From Amycolatopsis nigrescens CSC17Ta-90 (GTDB taxonomy: Bacteria; Actinomycetota; Actinomycetes; Mycobacteriales; Pseudonocardiaceae), in assembly GCF_000384315.1 (NCBI RefSeq), contig NZ_ARVW01000001.1:815746-879745 (forward strand): a DNA stretch of 64,000 nucleotides. Reading direction: 5' to 3'. Positions 48,854-57,304 of this stretch are shown here, one piece after another (the first letter of the stretch is position 1; every line of letters starts with the position of its first letter). The notes beneath the pieces are model-generated. The model saw only the letters and a list, made by a program, of their open reading frames with translations, searched no databases and was not told the origin of the DNA. The translations under genes were made by a program, and so were the position numbers.

Positions 48854-48934
48854 GGCTCGATCGGCCCGATCTTCAGTTGTGTGAGCACACCGTACGTCAC
48901 CCCTCCACCGCCTCACAACCTGCCGAGGCCGGAT

Positions 48935-48987
48935 GCAGCGAAGGCCACCTTGCCTGCGTTGAGCGCAGGCAAGGTGGCCTTCGCTGC
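48935..48987. terminator. Perfect 24-bp-arm hairpin after the SDR gene
   Basis: Arms 48935-48958 and 48964-48987 are exact complements with a 5-nt loop; the core AAGGCCACCTTGCCTG differs from the 37338 hairpin at a few positions that change on both arms. It lies 12 bp past the minus-strand SDR stop and before the riboswitch promoter, so it insulates the two transcripts. Confidence 0.7.
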
Positions 48988-48999
48988 GCTCAGAACAGG

Positions 49000-49782
49000 C
49001 TAGAGCGGGGTGACGTAGGCGCCGGCGATGCCACCGTCGACGAGGAACTGCGAAGCGGTGATGAAGGACGCGTCGTCGCTGGCCAGGAAGGCGACCGCGG
49101 CGGCCAGCTCCTCCGGCTCGGCGAACCGGCCGACCGGCACGTGCACCAGCCGGCGGGCGGCGCGCTCCGGATCTTTCGCGAACAGCTCCTTGAGCAGTGG
49201 GGTGTTCACCGGCCCCGGGCACAGCGCGTTCACCCGGATGCCTTCGCGGGCGAACTGCACCCCCAGCTCGCGGCTCATCGCGAGCACCCCGCCCTTGGAC
49301 GCGGTGTAGGAGATCTGCGAGGTGGCGGCGCCCATCACGGCCACGAAGGAGGCGGTGTTGATGATCGAACCCCTGCCCTGGCGGCGCATCTGCGGCAGCG
49401 CGTACTTGCAGCACAGGTAGACCGAGGTCAGGTTGACCTGCTGCACCTTCTGCCAGGCGTCCAGGCCGGTGGTCAGGATCGAGTCGTCCTCCGGCGGGGA
49501 GATGCCGGCGTTGTTGAAGGCCACGTCCACCGAGCCGTAGGTGTCCACGGCCGCCTGGAACAGCGCCTCCACGTCCTGCTCGCTGGTCACGTCGGTGCGC
49601 ACGAAGTGACCGCCAACCTCGGCCGCGGCGGCCTGGCCCGAGTCCTGGTCGACGTCCGCGATCACCACACTGGCGCCCTCGTCGGCCAACCGCCTTGCCG
49701 AGGCGAGGCCGATTCCGCTGCCGCCACCGGTAATCACCGCGACTCGACCTTCGAAACGCCGGCAGTTGCTCGCAGATGCCAT
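49000..49782 (-). CDS. Classical SDR, candidate alcohol dehydrogenase of the ethanolamine locus
   Basis: 260 residues from ATG 49782 with AAAGGA upstream; the in-frame ATG at 49848 lacks support. VITGGGSGIGLASARRLADE binds NAD(H), NNAGISPPEDDS follows, active site YTASKGGVLAMSRELG with Ser in TASFVAVMG. Sequence class: glucose/3-oxoacyl reductase-like; substrate unassigned. Position beside a gamma-glutamylation cluster that needs an alcohol-to-aldehyde step makes it a candidate for oxidising gamma-glutamylethanolamide; this is inference. Confidence 0.9.
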   Translation of the reverse strand: MASASNCRRFEGRVAVITGGGSGIGLASARRLADEGASVVIADVDQDSGQAAAAEVGGHFVRTDVTSEQDVEALFQAAVDTYGSVDVAFNNAGISPPEDDSILTTGLDAWQKVQQVNLTSVYLCCKYALPQMRRQGRGSIINTASFVAVMGAATSQISYTASKGGVLAMSRELGVQFAREGIRVNALCPGPVNTPLLKELFAKDPERAARRLVHVPVGRFAEPEELAAAVAFLASDDASFITASQFLVDGGIAGAYVTPL

Positions 49783-49985
49783 GACTGTCCTTTCCCGATG
49801 AGATTTATGAATGATTTTCCAGGTCCAACTCGAACGCGCCGAAGTCAAGTGGTTTCAGAGTATTGACGCTGCGCATTCGGCCTACGCCCAACGAGGCTTG
49901 TGATCTTTCAACTACTCTAGTTTCGTTGGCATAGCGGCCGATAAAACCCCTGCCGGCCGATCCTGAATTGAGCTATGACCACCAT

Positions 49986-50032
49986 AACCCGGTGCTATGG
50001 AAACGGCATATCGCCGTGCCCTCATCCGGGTT
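49986..50032 (+). promoter_or_regulatory. Nested inverted repeats in the leader of the intradiol dioxygenase gene
   Basis: Outer arms AACCCGG (49986-49992) and CCGGGTT (50026-50032) enclose inner arms ACGGC (50003-50007) and GCCGT (50013-50017). The structure ends just before GAGAGGAG, the ribosome site of ATG 50050. It may be an operator or a leader hairpin. The wider 49783-50049 divergent gap is AT-rich and holds no gene. Confidence 0.35.
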
Positions 50033-50049
50033 CCGAGAGGAGATTCCTC

Positions 50050-50730
50050 ATGTCCGACCAGCACACTCCGCCGCCGCCGGAAGAAGTGCAGGGACCGAAG
50101 CCCATCGGCCGCAAACAGTTTCTGCAAATGGCGGCGGCGGCCGCCGCCGCGCTGCCGGTGATCGGCGCGACCACCGCGGCCGCGACCAGCACCAACGAGG
50201 CACCGCCGGAGGGTACCCAGCTGTCCCTGGTGCCCACCCCCGCCTGCGACGACGGCGACGACCCCACCCCGCCGCAGACCGAGGGACCGTACTTCAAGCC
50301 GAACTCGCCGGAGCGGGCTTCGCTGCTGGAGCCCGGTATTCCCGGCACCGTGCTCACCGTGAGCGGCGTGGTCTTCGCGGCCATCACCTGCCGGCCGCTG
50401 GACCGGGTGCTGCTGGACTTCTGGCAGTGCGACAGCAGGGGCGTCTACGACAACGTCACCTACCGGCTGCGCGGGCACCAGTTCACCGACGCGCAAGGAA
50501 AGTACCAGCTCACCACCATCTGGCCCGGCCTCTACACCGGCCGCACCCGACACATCCACGTCAAGCTGCAGGCGCCGAACCAGCGGGTGCTCACCACCCA
50601 GCTGTACTTCCCCGGTGAGCCGGGCAACAGCCGCGACCCGATCTTCGACCCTCGCCTGGTGATGCAGGTCGGCAACGGCCCGAACGACACCAAGCTGGCG
50701 GCGTTCGACTTCGTGCTGAACGTGCGCTGA
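50050..50730 (+). CDS. Tat-exported intradiol ring-cleavage dioxygenase
   Basis: 226 residues from ATG 50050. N-terminus has a Tat-like signal: GRKQFLQM, then an Ala-rich hydrophobic run (GRKQF in place of RRxFL). Mature part is the protocatechuate 3,4-dioxygenase fold: TEGPYFKPNSPERASL, DFWQCDSRGVYDN and HIHVKLQAP, with Tyr in GVYDN and GLYTGR and His in RHIH as the Fe(III) ligands. Such exported intradiol enzymes occur in actinobacteria; substrates are unknown. Single twin-Arg means export by Tat is plausible but not certain. Confidence 0.85.
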   Translation: MSDQHTPPPPEEVQGPKPIGRKQFLQMAAAAAAALPVIGATTAAATSTNEAPPEGTQLSLVPTPACDDGDDPTPPQTEGPYFKPNSPERASLLEPGIPGTVLTVSGVVFAAITCRPLDRVLLDFWQCDSRGVYDNVTYRLRGHQFTDAQGKYQLTTIWPGLYTGRTRHIHVKLQAPNQRVLTTQLYFPGEPGNSRDPIFDPRLVMQVGNGPNDTKLAAFDFVLNVR

Positions 50731-50740
50731 CCCGGCCGCC

Positions 50741-50827
50741 CGGCCCGGCGCCCGGCCCGGCGCCAAGACCAACTCAGTGACCAGCTCGGTTTTCGGCTCA
50801 GAGTTCGGCTCAGAGTTCGGCATTGAG
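50741..50827. repeat. 12-bp tandem repeats filling a convergent gap and repeating a stop codon
   Basis: CGGCCCGGCGCC occurs twice in tandem (50741-50764), an imperfect 12-bp pair follows (about 50768-50791), then TTCGGCTCAGAG twice with a degenerate third copy (50792-50827). The aldehyde dehydrogenase stop (TGA, 50810-50812, minus) lies in the second TTCGGC copy and is repeated in frame at 50798-50800. Confidence 0.8.
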
Positions 50828-52174
50828 GAACACGTTCTTGGTCTCGGTGAACGCGTCCACGGCGTCCGGGCCGAGCTCCCGGCCGAGCCCGGACTGCTTG
50901 AACCCGCCGAACGGTGTCCAGTAGCGCACCGAAGCATGGGAGTTGACCGACAGGTTGCCCGCCTCCACCCCGCGCGAAACGCGTAGCGCGCGGCCGAGGT
51001 CGGAGGTCCAGATGGAGCCGGACAGGCCGTACTCGGTGTCGTTGGCCATCGCCACCGCGTCCGCCTCCCCGGTGAACGGCAGCACCGCCACGATCGGCCC
51101 GAAGATCTCCTCGGTGAACAGCGGGTCCCCGGCCGAGGCCGGGGTGACCACGGTCGGCGGGAACCAGAACCCGCTGCCGCGGGGCGCGCTGCCGCGGAAC
51201 GCGACCGGCGCACCGTCCGGCAGGTAGCCGGTGACCTTCTCCCGGTGCCCCGCCGAGATCAGCGGCCCCATCTCGGTGGCCTCGGCACCGGGGTCGCCCA
51301 CCACCACGCCCCGCACCGCGGGTTCCAGCAGCTCCATGAACCGGTCGTAGGCGCTGGCCTCCACCAGGATCCGCGAGCGCGCGCAGCAGTCCTGGCCGGC
51401 GTTGTCGAACACCCCGTACGGCGCGGTCGCCGCGGCCTTCTCCAGGTCCGCGTCCGCGAACACGATGTTCGCGTTCTTGCCGCCGAGCTCCAGGGTCACC
51501 CGTTTCACCTGTGCCGCGCAGCCGGCCATGATCTGCTTGCCCACCTCGGTGGAGCCGGTGAAGACCACCTTGCGCACCGCCGGGTGCGTGACGAACCGTT
51601 GCCCGACAACGGATCCCTTGCCCGGCAGCACCTGGAACACATCCTCCGGGATGCCCGCTTCCCTGGCCAGCTCGGCGATCCGGATCGCGGTCAGCGGGGT
51701 CAACTCGGCCGGTTTGAGCAGCACCGTGTTGCCGGCCGCCAGCGCGGGCGCGAAACCCCAGGCCGCGATCGGCATCGGGAAGTTCCACGGCACGATCACG
51801 CCGACCACGCCCAGCGGTTCCTGGAAGGTGATGTTCACTCCGCCCTGGACCGGGATCTGCTTGCCGACCAGCCGCTCCGGAGCGGCCGAGTAGTAGTTCA
51901 GCAGGTCGCGGACGTTGCCGGCTTCCCAGCGCGCGTTGCCGATGGTGTGCCCGGAGTTGACCACCTCCAGCCGTGCCAGGTTCTCCAGGTCGGCGTCCAC
52001 CGCGTCCGCGAACCGCCGCAGCAGCCGCGCGCGGTCACCCGGCGCCACCGCGCGCCAGGACGGCAGCGCCGCCCGCGCGCGGGCGATCGCCGCGTCGGTC
52101 TCCTCCGCCGAGGTCAGCGGAACGGTCTGGACCACCTCTTCGGTGGCCGGGTTGATCACGGTGAAAGTACTCAT
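50810..52174 (-). CDS. Aldehyde dehydrogenase of the gamma-glutamyl aldehyde type
   Basis: 454 residues from ATG 52174. NAD(P)+-dependent. VGVIVPWNFPMPIAAWG coenzyme site, FTGSTEVGKQIM, LELGGKNANIVF base, Cys in FDNAGQDCCARSRILV, and FGGFKQSGLGRELG near the C-terminus. Gene order with a glutamine-synthetase-like ligase and a gamma-glutamyl hydrolase matches the step that oxidises gamma-glutamyl aldehydes (PuuC or the Streptomyces ethanolamine route). Eleven bp after the hydrolase gene. The stop lies in a 12-bp tandem repeat. Confidence 0.92.
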   Translation of the reverse strand: MSTFTVINPATEEVVQTVPLTSAEETDAAIARARAALPSWRAVAPGDRARLLRRFADAVDADLENLARLEVVNSGHTIGNARWEAGNVRDLLNYYSAAPERLVGKQIPVQGGVNITFQEPLGVVGVIVPWNFPMPIAAWGFAPALAAGNTVLLKPAELTPLTAIRIAELAREAGIPEDVFQVLPGKGSVVGQRFVTHPAVRKVVFTGSTEVGKQIMAGCAAQVKRVTLELGGKNANIVFADADLEKAAATAPYGVFDNAGQDCCARSRILVEASAYDRFMELLEPAVRGVVVGDPGAEATEMGPLISAGHREKVTGYLPDGAPVAFRGSAPRGSGFWFPPTVVTPASAGDPLFTEEIFGPIVAVLPFTGEADAVAMANDTEYGLSGSIWTSDLGRALRVSRGVEAGNLSVNSHASVRYWTPFGGFKQSGLGRELGPDAVDAFTETKNVFLNAEL

Positions 52175-52185
52175 CGCCTGTAGTC

Positions 52186-52896
52186 CTACCTGCTCGCCTC
52201 TACCAGCGCCGCGAACAGCCGCACGTCGTCGGCCTGCTGTTCGGGATGCCATTGCACGCCGAGCACGAAGTCCGCGCCCGGCAGTTCGATCGCTTCGACG
52301 GTGCCGTCCTGCGCCCAGCCGACCGCCCGCAGCCCCTCGCCGAGCCGCTCCACCGCCTGGTGGTGGTAGCACCGGCAGTCGGTCCGCCCGCCGAGGATGC
52401 GCGCGGCCAAGCTGCCATCGGCCAGGCTGATCCGGCTGGTGCCGAAGGTGGCAGGAGCGGGCTGGTGCTCCACGGTGCCGGTGACCTCGGGCAGGTGCTG
52501 GGTCAGCGTGCCGCCGAGCGCCACGTTCAGCACCTCCATCCCCCGGCAGACGCCCAGCACCGGCTTGCCATCGGCCAGCGCCGCGTGCAGCAGCGCGAAC
52601 TCGAAGGCGTCCCGGTCCGGCCTGGTGACCGTCTTCGGATGCGGCTCCCGCCCGTACCGGGCCGGGTCGATGTCCGCGCCGCCGACCAGCACCAGACCGT
52701 CCACAGCGGACAGCAGCTCGGCGTGGCCGTCGCCGACCGGCGGCAGCAGCAGCGGCACCCCGCCGGCTCGCACCACGCAGTCCACATACGGCCGGTGCAG
52801 TACCGCCGCGTCGGTCTCCCACACCCCGAAGCGGGTGCTTTCGACGTAGGTGGTGAGCCCGATCCTGGGCCGCCGGTCAGAGCCGTTCGAAACCAC
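52186..52896 (-). CDS. Gamma-glutamyl hydrolase, class-I glutamine amidotransferase fold (PuuD-like)
   Basis: 236 residues from GTG 52896, overlapping the ligase gene by 20 bp. Catalytic Cys in VLGVCRGMEVLNVALGG, His and Glu in GVQWHPEQQ. The pattern is that of gamma-Glu-GABA hydrolase PuuD, which removes the glutamyl group at the end of the gamma-glutamylation pathway. In the ethanolamine version the product would be glycine plus glutamate. Substrate is inferred from the cluster. Confidence 0.9.
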   Translation of the reverse strand: MVSNGSDRRPRIGLTTYVESTRFGVWETDAAVLHRPYVDCVVRAGGVPLLLPPVGDGHAELLSAVDGLVLVGGADIDPARYGREPHPKTVTRPDRDAFEFALLHAALADGKPVLGVCRGMEVLNVALGGTLTQHLPEVTGTVEHQPAPATFGTSRISLADGSLAARILGGRTDCRCYHHQAVERLGEGLRAVGWAQDGTVEAIELPGADFVLGVQWHPEQQADDVRLFAALVEASR

Positions 52897-54253
52897 GAAC
52901 CCGCTCCCAGTCGGTCACCGCCGCGTCGTACGCGGTGAGCTCCACGTTCGCCGCGTTCAGATAGTGCGCCACCACGTCTTCGCCGAACGCGGCCATGGCC
53001 CGTTCGCTGCCGGCGAGCAGCCCGGCCGCCTCGCGCAGGGTGGCCGGCACGGTCGGCTTGTCCGAGGTGTAGGCGTTGCCGGAGAGCTCGGGTTCCAGCG
53101 GCAGCTCGTGCTCGATCCCGTGCAGCCCGGCCGCGATCAGCGCGGCGACCGCGAGATAGGGGTTGACGTCCCCGCCGGGCACCCGGTTCTCCACCCGCAG
53201 CGACCCGCCGTGCCCGACCACGCGCAGCGCACAGGTCCGGTTGTCGGTGCCCCAGGCGACCGCGGTCGGCGCGAAGCTGCCCGGCACGAACCGCTTGTAG
53301 GAGTTGATGTTCGGCGCCAGGAAGTAGGTGAACTCGCGCAGGCAGGCGAGCTGGCCGGCGATGAAGTGCTCCATCAGCTTCGAGAACCCGCCCGGCCGGT
53401 CACCGGCGAGCACCGCCTCCCCCTCGGCCGAGCGCAGGCTGACGTGGATGTGGCAGGAGTTGCCCTCGCGCTCGTTGTACTTGGCCATGAAGGTGAGGCT
53501 CTTGCCCTCCTGCGCGGCGATCTCCTTGGCCCCGGTCTTGTAGATGCTGTGGTTGTCGCAGGTGGCCAGCGCGTCGGTGTAGCGGAACGCGATCTCCTGC
53601 TGGCCGGGGTTGCACTCGCCCTTGGCCGACTCCACGTACATCCCGGCGCCGGTCATCTCCCGGCGGATGCGGCGCAGCAGCGGCTCGATCCGGCCGGTGC
53701 CGAGCATCGAGTAGTCCACGTTGTACTGGTTCGCCGGGGTCAGTCCCGCGTAGCCGCGATTCCACGCCTGCTCGTAGGTGTCTTCGAAGACGATGAACTC
53801 CAGCTCGGTGCCGACGAAGGCGGCCAGGCCGCGTTCGGCGAGCCGGTCCAGCTGACGGCGCAGCACCTGCCGCGGCGAAACCGGCACGGCGCCGCCGGAG
53901 ATCCACTCGACGTCGGCGATCACCAGCGCGGTGCCCTCCTGCCACGGCACCCGGCGCAGCGTGGCGAAGTCGGGCCGCAGCACGAAATCGCCGTACCCGC
54001 GCTCCCACGAGGAGAGCTCGTAGCCGTCCACGGTGTTCATGTCCACGTCGACCGCGAGCAGGTAGTTGCAGGCTTCGGTGGCGTGCGGCACGACCTCGTT
54101 CAGGAAGTACTCCGCGTCGCATCGCTTGCCCTGCAGCCTGCCCTGCATGTCCGTGATGGCCACCAGCACGGTGTCCACCGTGCCCGCCGCCACCAGCTCG
54201 CGCAGCTGGTCCAGGCTGAGCATGCCGCTCCTGCCTCCGGTGCTTCCCACCAT
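52877..54253 (-). CDS. Glutamine-synthetase-like gamma-glutamyl-amine ligase (GlnA4/PuuA type)
   Basis: 458 residues from ATG 54253 with AAAGG 6 nt ahead. ATP-dependent ligation of glutamate to an amine. GS fold marks: VGTELEFIVFED (metal Glu residues), ESAKGECNPGQQEIAFRY, NINSYKRFVPGSFAPTAVAW with DNRTCALRV. The adenylylation Tyr motif of true GS is absent. Length and neighbours match Streptomyces GlnA4, a gamma-glutamylethanolamide synthetase; PuuA-like putrescine ligation is the alternative. Divergent permease of ethanolamine type favours the former. Confidence 0.9.
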   Translation of the reverse strand: MVGSTGGRSGMLSLDQLRELVAAGTVDTVLVAITDMQGRLQGKRCDAEYFLNEVVPHATEACNYLLAVDVDMNTVDGYELSSWERGYGDFVLRPDFATLRRVPWQEGTALVIADVEWISGGAVPVSPRQVLRRQLDRLAERGLAAFVGTELEFIVFEDTYEQAWNRGYAGLTPANQYNVDYSMLGTGRIEPLLRRIRREMTGAGMYVESAKGECNPGQQEIAFRYTDALATCDNHSIYKTGAKEIAAQEGKSLTFMAKYNEREGNSCHIHVSLRSAEGEAVLAGDRPGGFSKLMEHFIAGQLACLREFTYFLAPNINSYKRFVPGSFAPTAVAWGTDNRTCALRVVGHGGSLRVENRVPGGDVNPYLAVAALIAAGLHGIEHELPLEPELSGNAYTSDKPTVPATLREAAGLLAGSERAMAAFGEDVVAHYLNAANVELTAYDAAVTDWERVRGFERL

Positions 54254-54409
54254 GCACAACCTTTCACCTAGGCCACGTTCAAAGGACTAAATCAGACCCA
54301 TTGAGCACGGGTCAACCCTTGACAAACTGCGGAACCTGCCCGACCCTCGGACAACCTTAAAGGACTGGCCTCACATCCATTGGGTTTAGCCGGTGTACTA
54401 GGAGTCCGA
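54254..54409. promoter_or_regulatory. Divergent promoter of the ligase operon and the ethanolamine-type permease
   Basis: Contains GTCAA-CCC-TTGAC (54311-54323), a perfect dyad near the middle, and AAAGGACT twice (54281-54288 and 54359-54366) in direct orientation near each gene. TTGACA at 54319-54324 could be a -35 element but no good -10 follows. No other gene fits in the gap. Confidence 0.45.
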
Positions 54410-55837
54410 ATGGTCGAGTACAGCAAGGTCGACGATAACTATCTGGAGCGGCGGCAGCTCCGCCGAGGCGCCGCCGGCTGGCTGCTGCTGGCCGGGCTCG
54501 GCGTCTCCTACGTCATCTCCGGCGACTTCGCCGGCTGGAACTTCGGCCTGGACAAGGGCGGCTGGGGCGGCCTGCTGATCGCGACCGTGCTGATGGCGGT
54601 GATGTACGCCTGCATGGTGTTCGGCCTGGCCGAGATGTCCTCCGCGCTGCCGGTCGCCGGCGCCGGGTACGGCTTCGCCCGGCGCGCGCTCGGGCCGCTG
54701 GGCGGCTTCGCCACCGGGGTGGCGATCCTGATCGAGTACTCGATCGCGCCCGCCGCCATCTCGGTGTTCATCGGCGCCTACGTGGAAACGCTCGGGCTGT
54801 TCGGGCTGACCAACAGCTGGCCGGTCTACCTCGGCTGCTACCTGATCTTCATCGGCATCCACCTGCGCGGGGTCGGCGAGGCGCTGCGCGTGATGTTCGT
54901 GATCACCGCGGTCGCCGTGCTCGCGCTGATCGCGTTCGTGGCGGGCATGGTGCCGAAGTTCTCCGCCGCCAAGCTGTTCGACATCGAGCCGACCGGAGCG
55001 TTCGGCGCGAGCACCTTCCTGCCCTACGGCATCGCCGGGGTGCTGGCCGCGCTGGTATACGGGATCTGGTTCTTCCTGGCCGTGGAAGGGGTACCGCTGG
55101 CGGCCGAAGAGGCCCGCGACCCGCGCCGGGACATGCCGCGCGGCATCATCGCCGCGATCGGCGTGCTGGTCGTGTTCGCCGCGCTGATCCTGGTGCTGGC
55201 ACCGGGCGGCGCCGGGTCGAAGTCGATCGCCACCTCGGACAACCCGCTGCCGGCCGCGGTCCGCGCCGCTTACGGCGGGGACAACCTGCTCGCCCAGATC
55301 GTGAACTACGTGGGCCTGGCCGGGCTGGTGGCCAGCTTCTTCTCGATCATCTACGCGTACTCGCGGCAGCTGTTCGCGTTGTCCAGGGCCGGTTATCTGC
55401 CGAAGTGGATGTCCAGGACCGGCCGGCGCAAGACCCCGTACCTGGCGCTGATCGTGCCCGGCACGGTCGGCTTCCTGCTCGCCACCTTCACCAAGGACGG
55501 CGCGCTGCTGATCAACATCGCGGTGTTCGGCGCGACCGTGTCCTATGTGCTGCTGAACCTTTCGCACATCGTGCTGCGCGTCCGCGAGCCGGAGCTGGAA
55601 CGGCCGTACCGCACCCCGGGTGGCGTGTTCACCACGGGCGTCGCGCTGGTGCTCGCGGTGGCCGCGGTGGTCGCCACCTTCCTGGTGGACATCGTGGCCG
55701 CGGCGATCATGGCCGGGATCTTCGTCGCCGCGCTGGCCTACTTCTGGTTCTACAGCAGGCACCGGCTGGTCGCCTCGGCGCCGGAGGAGGAGTTCGCCGC
55801 GATCGAACGCGCGGAGTCCGAACTGTCCGACGGCTGA
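54410..55837 (+). CDS. APC-family permease, ethanolamine permease-like
   Basis: 475 residues from ATG 54410 with AGGAG 5 nt ahead; TTG 54380 is an alternative. Twelve membrane segments expected. The N-terminal block ending LERRQLRRGAAGWLLLAGLG and SYVISGDFAGWNFGLDKGGW is typical of the EAT ethanolamine permease group, as is LIEYSIAPAAISVFIGAYVE. Imports an amine substrate for the divergent ligase operon. Highly hydrophobic, no unusual domains. Confidence 0.9.
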   Translation: MVEYSKVDDNYLERRQLRRGAAGWLLLAGLGVSYVISGDFAGWNFGLDKGGWGGLLIATVLMAVMYACMVFGLAEMSSALPVAGAGYGFARRALGPLGGFATGVAILIEYSIAPAAISVFIGAYVETLGLFGLTNSWPVYLGCYLIFIGIHLRGVGEALRVMFVITAVAVLALIAFVAGMVPKFSAAKLFDIEPTGAFGASTFLPYGIAGVLAALVYGIWFFLAVEGVPLAAEEARDPRRDMPRGIIAAIGVLVVFAALILVLAPGGAGSKSIATSDNPLPAAVRAAYGGDNLLAQIVNYVGLAGLVASFFSIIYAYSRQLFALSRAGYLPKWMSRTGRRKTPYLALIVPGTVGFLLATFTKDGALLINIAVFGATVSYVLLNLSHIVLRVREPELERPYRTPGGVFTTGVALVLAVAAVVATFLVDIVAAAIMAGIFVAALAYFWFYSRHRLVASAPEEEFAAIERAESELSDG

Positions 55838-55874
55838 CGCGGCACTAGGCGTCCCGCGCGGTTATGGTCGGGGC

Positions 55875-56438
55875 GTGGACGACATCGACCGGCGGCTGCT
55901 GGCGCTGCTGCAACAGGATGCGACCCAGGCCTACGCGGTACTCGGTGGCGCGGTCGGGCTTTCCGCCGGCGCGGTGCACGAGCGGGTGCGCAAACTCCGC
56001 GAGCGCGGGGTGATCAGGAAGACCACGGTGGACGTGGACCCGGCCGCGCTCGGCCTCGGCGTGCTCGCGTTCGTGCTGATCGACGCCGACGCGTGGATGG
56101 GCGAGCAGCGCACTTCCTCGGCGCTGGCGGCGATTCCGGAGATCTGCGAGGCGCATATCGTCGCCGGGTCGGCCTCGGTGCTGGTCAAGGTGCGCGCGGC
56201 CAGCATGGAAGACCTGCAGGCGGTGCTCAAGCGGCTGTTCGAGGTCGACGGTGTCACCGGGACCGAAGCCATCCTGTCACTGGAGACCTTCTTCGAACGC
56301 CCCGCACCCGCGACCTCTTCAGCGCCTTCAGCGCCTTCAGCGCCTTCAGCGCCTTCGGTGCCCACCGCACCCGCCGTGTCTCAAGCGCCTTCGATCCCGG
56401 TGCCGGCCGAACCGTCCGGGGCGCGAACGGGGGCCTGA
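55875..56438 (+). CDS. AsnC/Lrp-family regulator with Ala-Pro-Ser tail
   Basis: 187 residues from GTG 55875. HTH: DDIDRRLLALLQQDATQAYA then LGLSAGAVHERVRKL-like recognition helix (GLSAGAVHERVRKLRERG). The RAM ligand-binding domain follows with EAHIVAGSASVLVKVRA. After about residue 145 there is a low-complexity tail with four Ser-Ala-Pro triplets coded by a 9-bp tandem repeat, then a Pro-rich end. The amidohydrolase ATG follows its stop after 1 bp, so the two genes form one transcript. Likely senses an amino acid such as glycine or glutamate; inferred. Confidence 0.9.
   Translation: MDDIDRRLLALLQQDATQAYAVLGGAVGLSAGAVHERVRKLRERGVIRKTTVDVDPAALGLGVLAFVLIDADAWMGEQRTSSALAAIPEICEAHIVAGSASVLVKVRAASMEDLQAVLKRLFEVDGVTGTEAILSLETFFERPAPATSSAPSAPSAPSAPSVPTAPAVSQAPSIPVPAEPSGARTGA
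56321..56356 (+). repeat. 9-bp tandem repeat x4 inside the AsnC gene
   Basis: Four exact units of AGCGCCTTC in frame, coding for Ser-Ala-Pro repeats in the tail of the regulator. Unit number could vary without frame change. Confidence 0.9.
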
Positions 56439-56439
56439 G

Positions 56440-57276
56440 ATGACGATCGGTCTGCCGGGCGACGAGATCGTCGACGTGTGGATGCAGCAACCGAACCAGC
56501 GCTTCCTCGACGCCCCGTGGTGGGAGTCGCTGCGGCGCTGGTCCGGCGAACCGTCCGCGGTGCCGCCGTTGGGCAGCACGGTGCACGAGATGGACAAGGC
56601 CGGGGTTGGCGTGGGGCTGCTCTCCGCCTGGCACGCCCCTGGCGGGGTGCTGATCTCCAACGACGAAGTGGCCGAGGTGGTGCGGCAGCACCCGGACCGG
56701 TTCGCCGGGGTGGCTGCGGTGGACCTGAACGATCCGGTCGGCGCCGTGCGCGAGATCCGCCGCTGCGTGCGGGACCTCGGTTTCGTCGGGGTGCGCGTGG
56801 TGCCCTGGGTGTGGAACCTGCCGCCGAACGACCGCCGCTACTACCCGGTGTATGTGGCCTGCGTCGAAGAAGATGTGCCGTTCTGCACCCAGATCGGGCA
56901 CACCGGCCCGCTCTGCCCTTCGGAGCCGGGACGGCCGATCCCGTACCTGGACGAGGTGCTGCTGGACTTCCCGGACCTGGTCGTGCTCGGCGGCCATGTC
57001 GGCTACCCGTGGATGGCCGAGGTGCTTTCGCTGGCCACCAAGTACCCGAACTTCTACGTGGACACCTCGGCCTACGCACTGCACCGGTTGCCGGCCGAGC
57101 TCGTCGAGTTCCTCCGCGGCCGCGGGCGCGGGCGGGTGCTGTTCGGCACCAACTACCCGATGATCACCGCGTCCAAGGCGCTGCGCCGGCTGGACGAGCT
57201 CGGCCTCGACGACGAAGCCAGGGAGTTGTTCCTCGGCGGCAATGCCCGCAAATTATTCGCCCTGCCCACCTCCTGA
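56440..57276 (+). CDS. Amidohydrolase-family protein
   Basis: 278 residues from ATG 56440, 1 bp after the AsnC stop. A TIM-barrel amidohydrolase (AMDHD2/decarboxylase-like clan): DLNDPVGAVREIRRCV, GVRVVPWVWN, VLGGHVGYPW (metal His), and FGTNYPMITASKALR (Asp/Asn end). The usual N-terminal His-x-His of the clan is DVWMQQ here. Product class cannot be read; a decarboxylase or lactonase of an aromatic acid is possible. Co-transcribed with the regulator. Confidence 0.85.
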   Translation: MTIGLPGDEIVDVWMQQPNQRFLDAPWWESLRRWSGEPSAVPPLGSTVHEMDKAGVGVGLLSAWHAPGGVLISNDEVAEVVRQHPDRFAGVAAVDLNDPVGAVREIRRCVRDLGFVGVRVVPWVWNLPPNDRRYYPVYVACVEEDVPFCTQIGHTGPLCPSEPGRPIPYLDEVLLDFPDLVVLGGHVGYPWMAEVLSLATKYPNFYVDTSAYALHRLPAELVEFLRGRGRGRVLFGTNYPMITASKALRRLDELGLDDEARELFLGGNARKLFALPTS

Positions 57277-57304
57277 GTGAAAGATGTTTCGCCGCCCGTA
57301 CTTC

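Noticed and set aside
48879..48890. GTGTG-AG-CACAC dyad as a GntR operator for the glycine operon
   Set aside because: Short arms and no second site; noted under the riboswitch only.
50810..54253. Putrescine (Puu) pathway as sole reading of the gamma-glutamyl cluster
   Set aside because: The ligase and hydrolase fit both, but the permease is of the ethanolamine type and no putrescine oxidase or transaminase is present.
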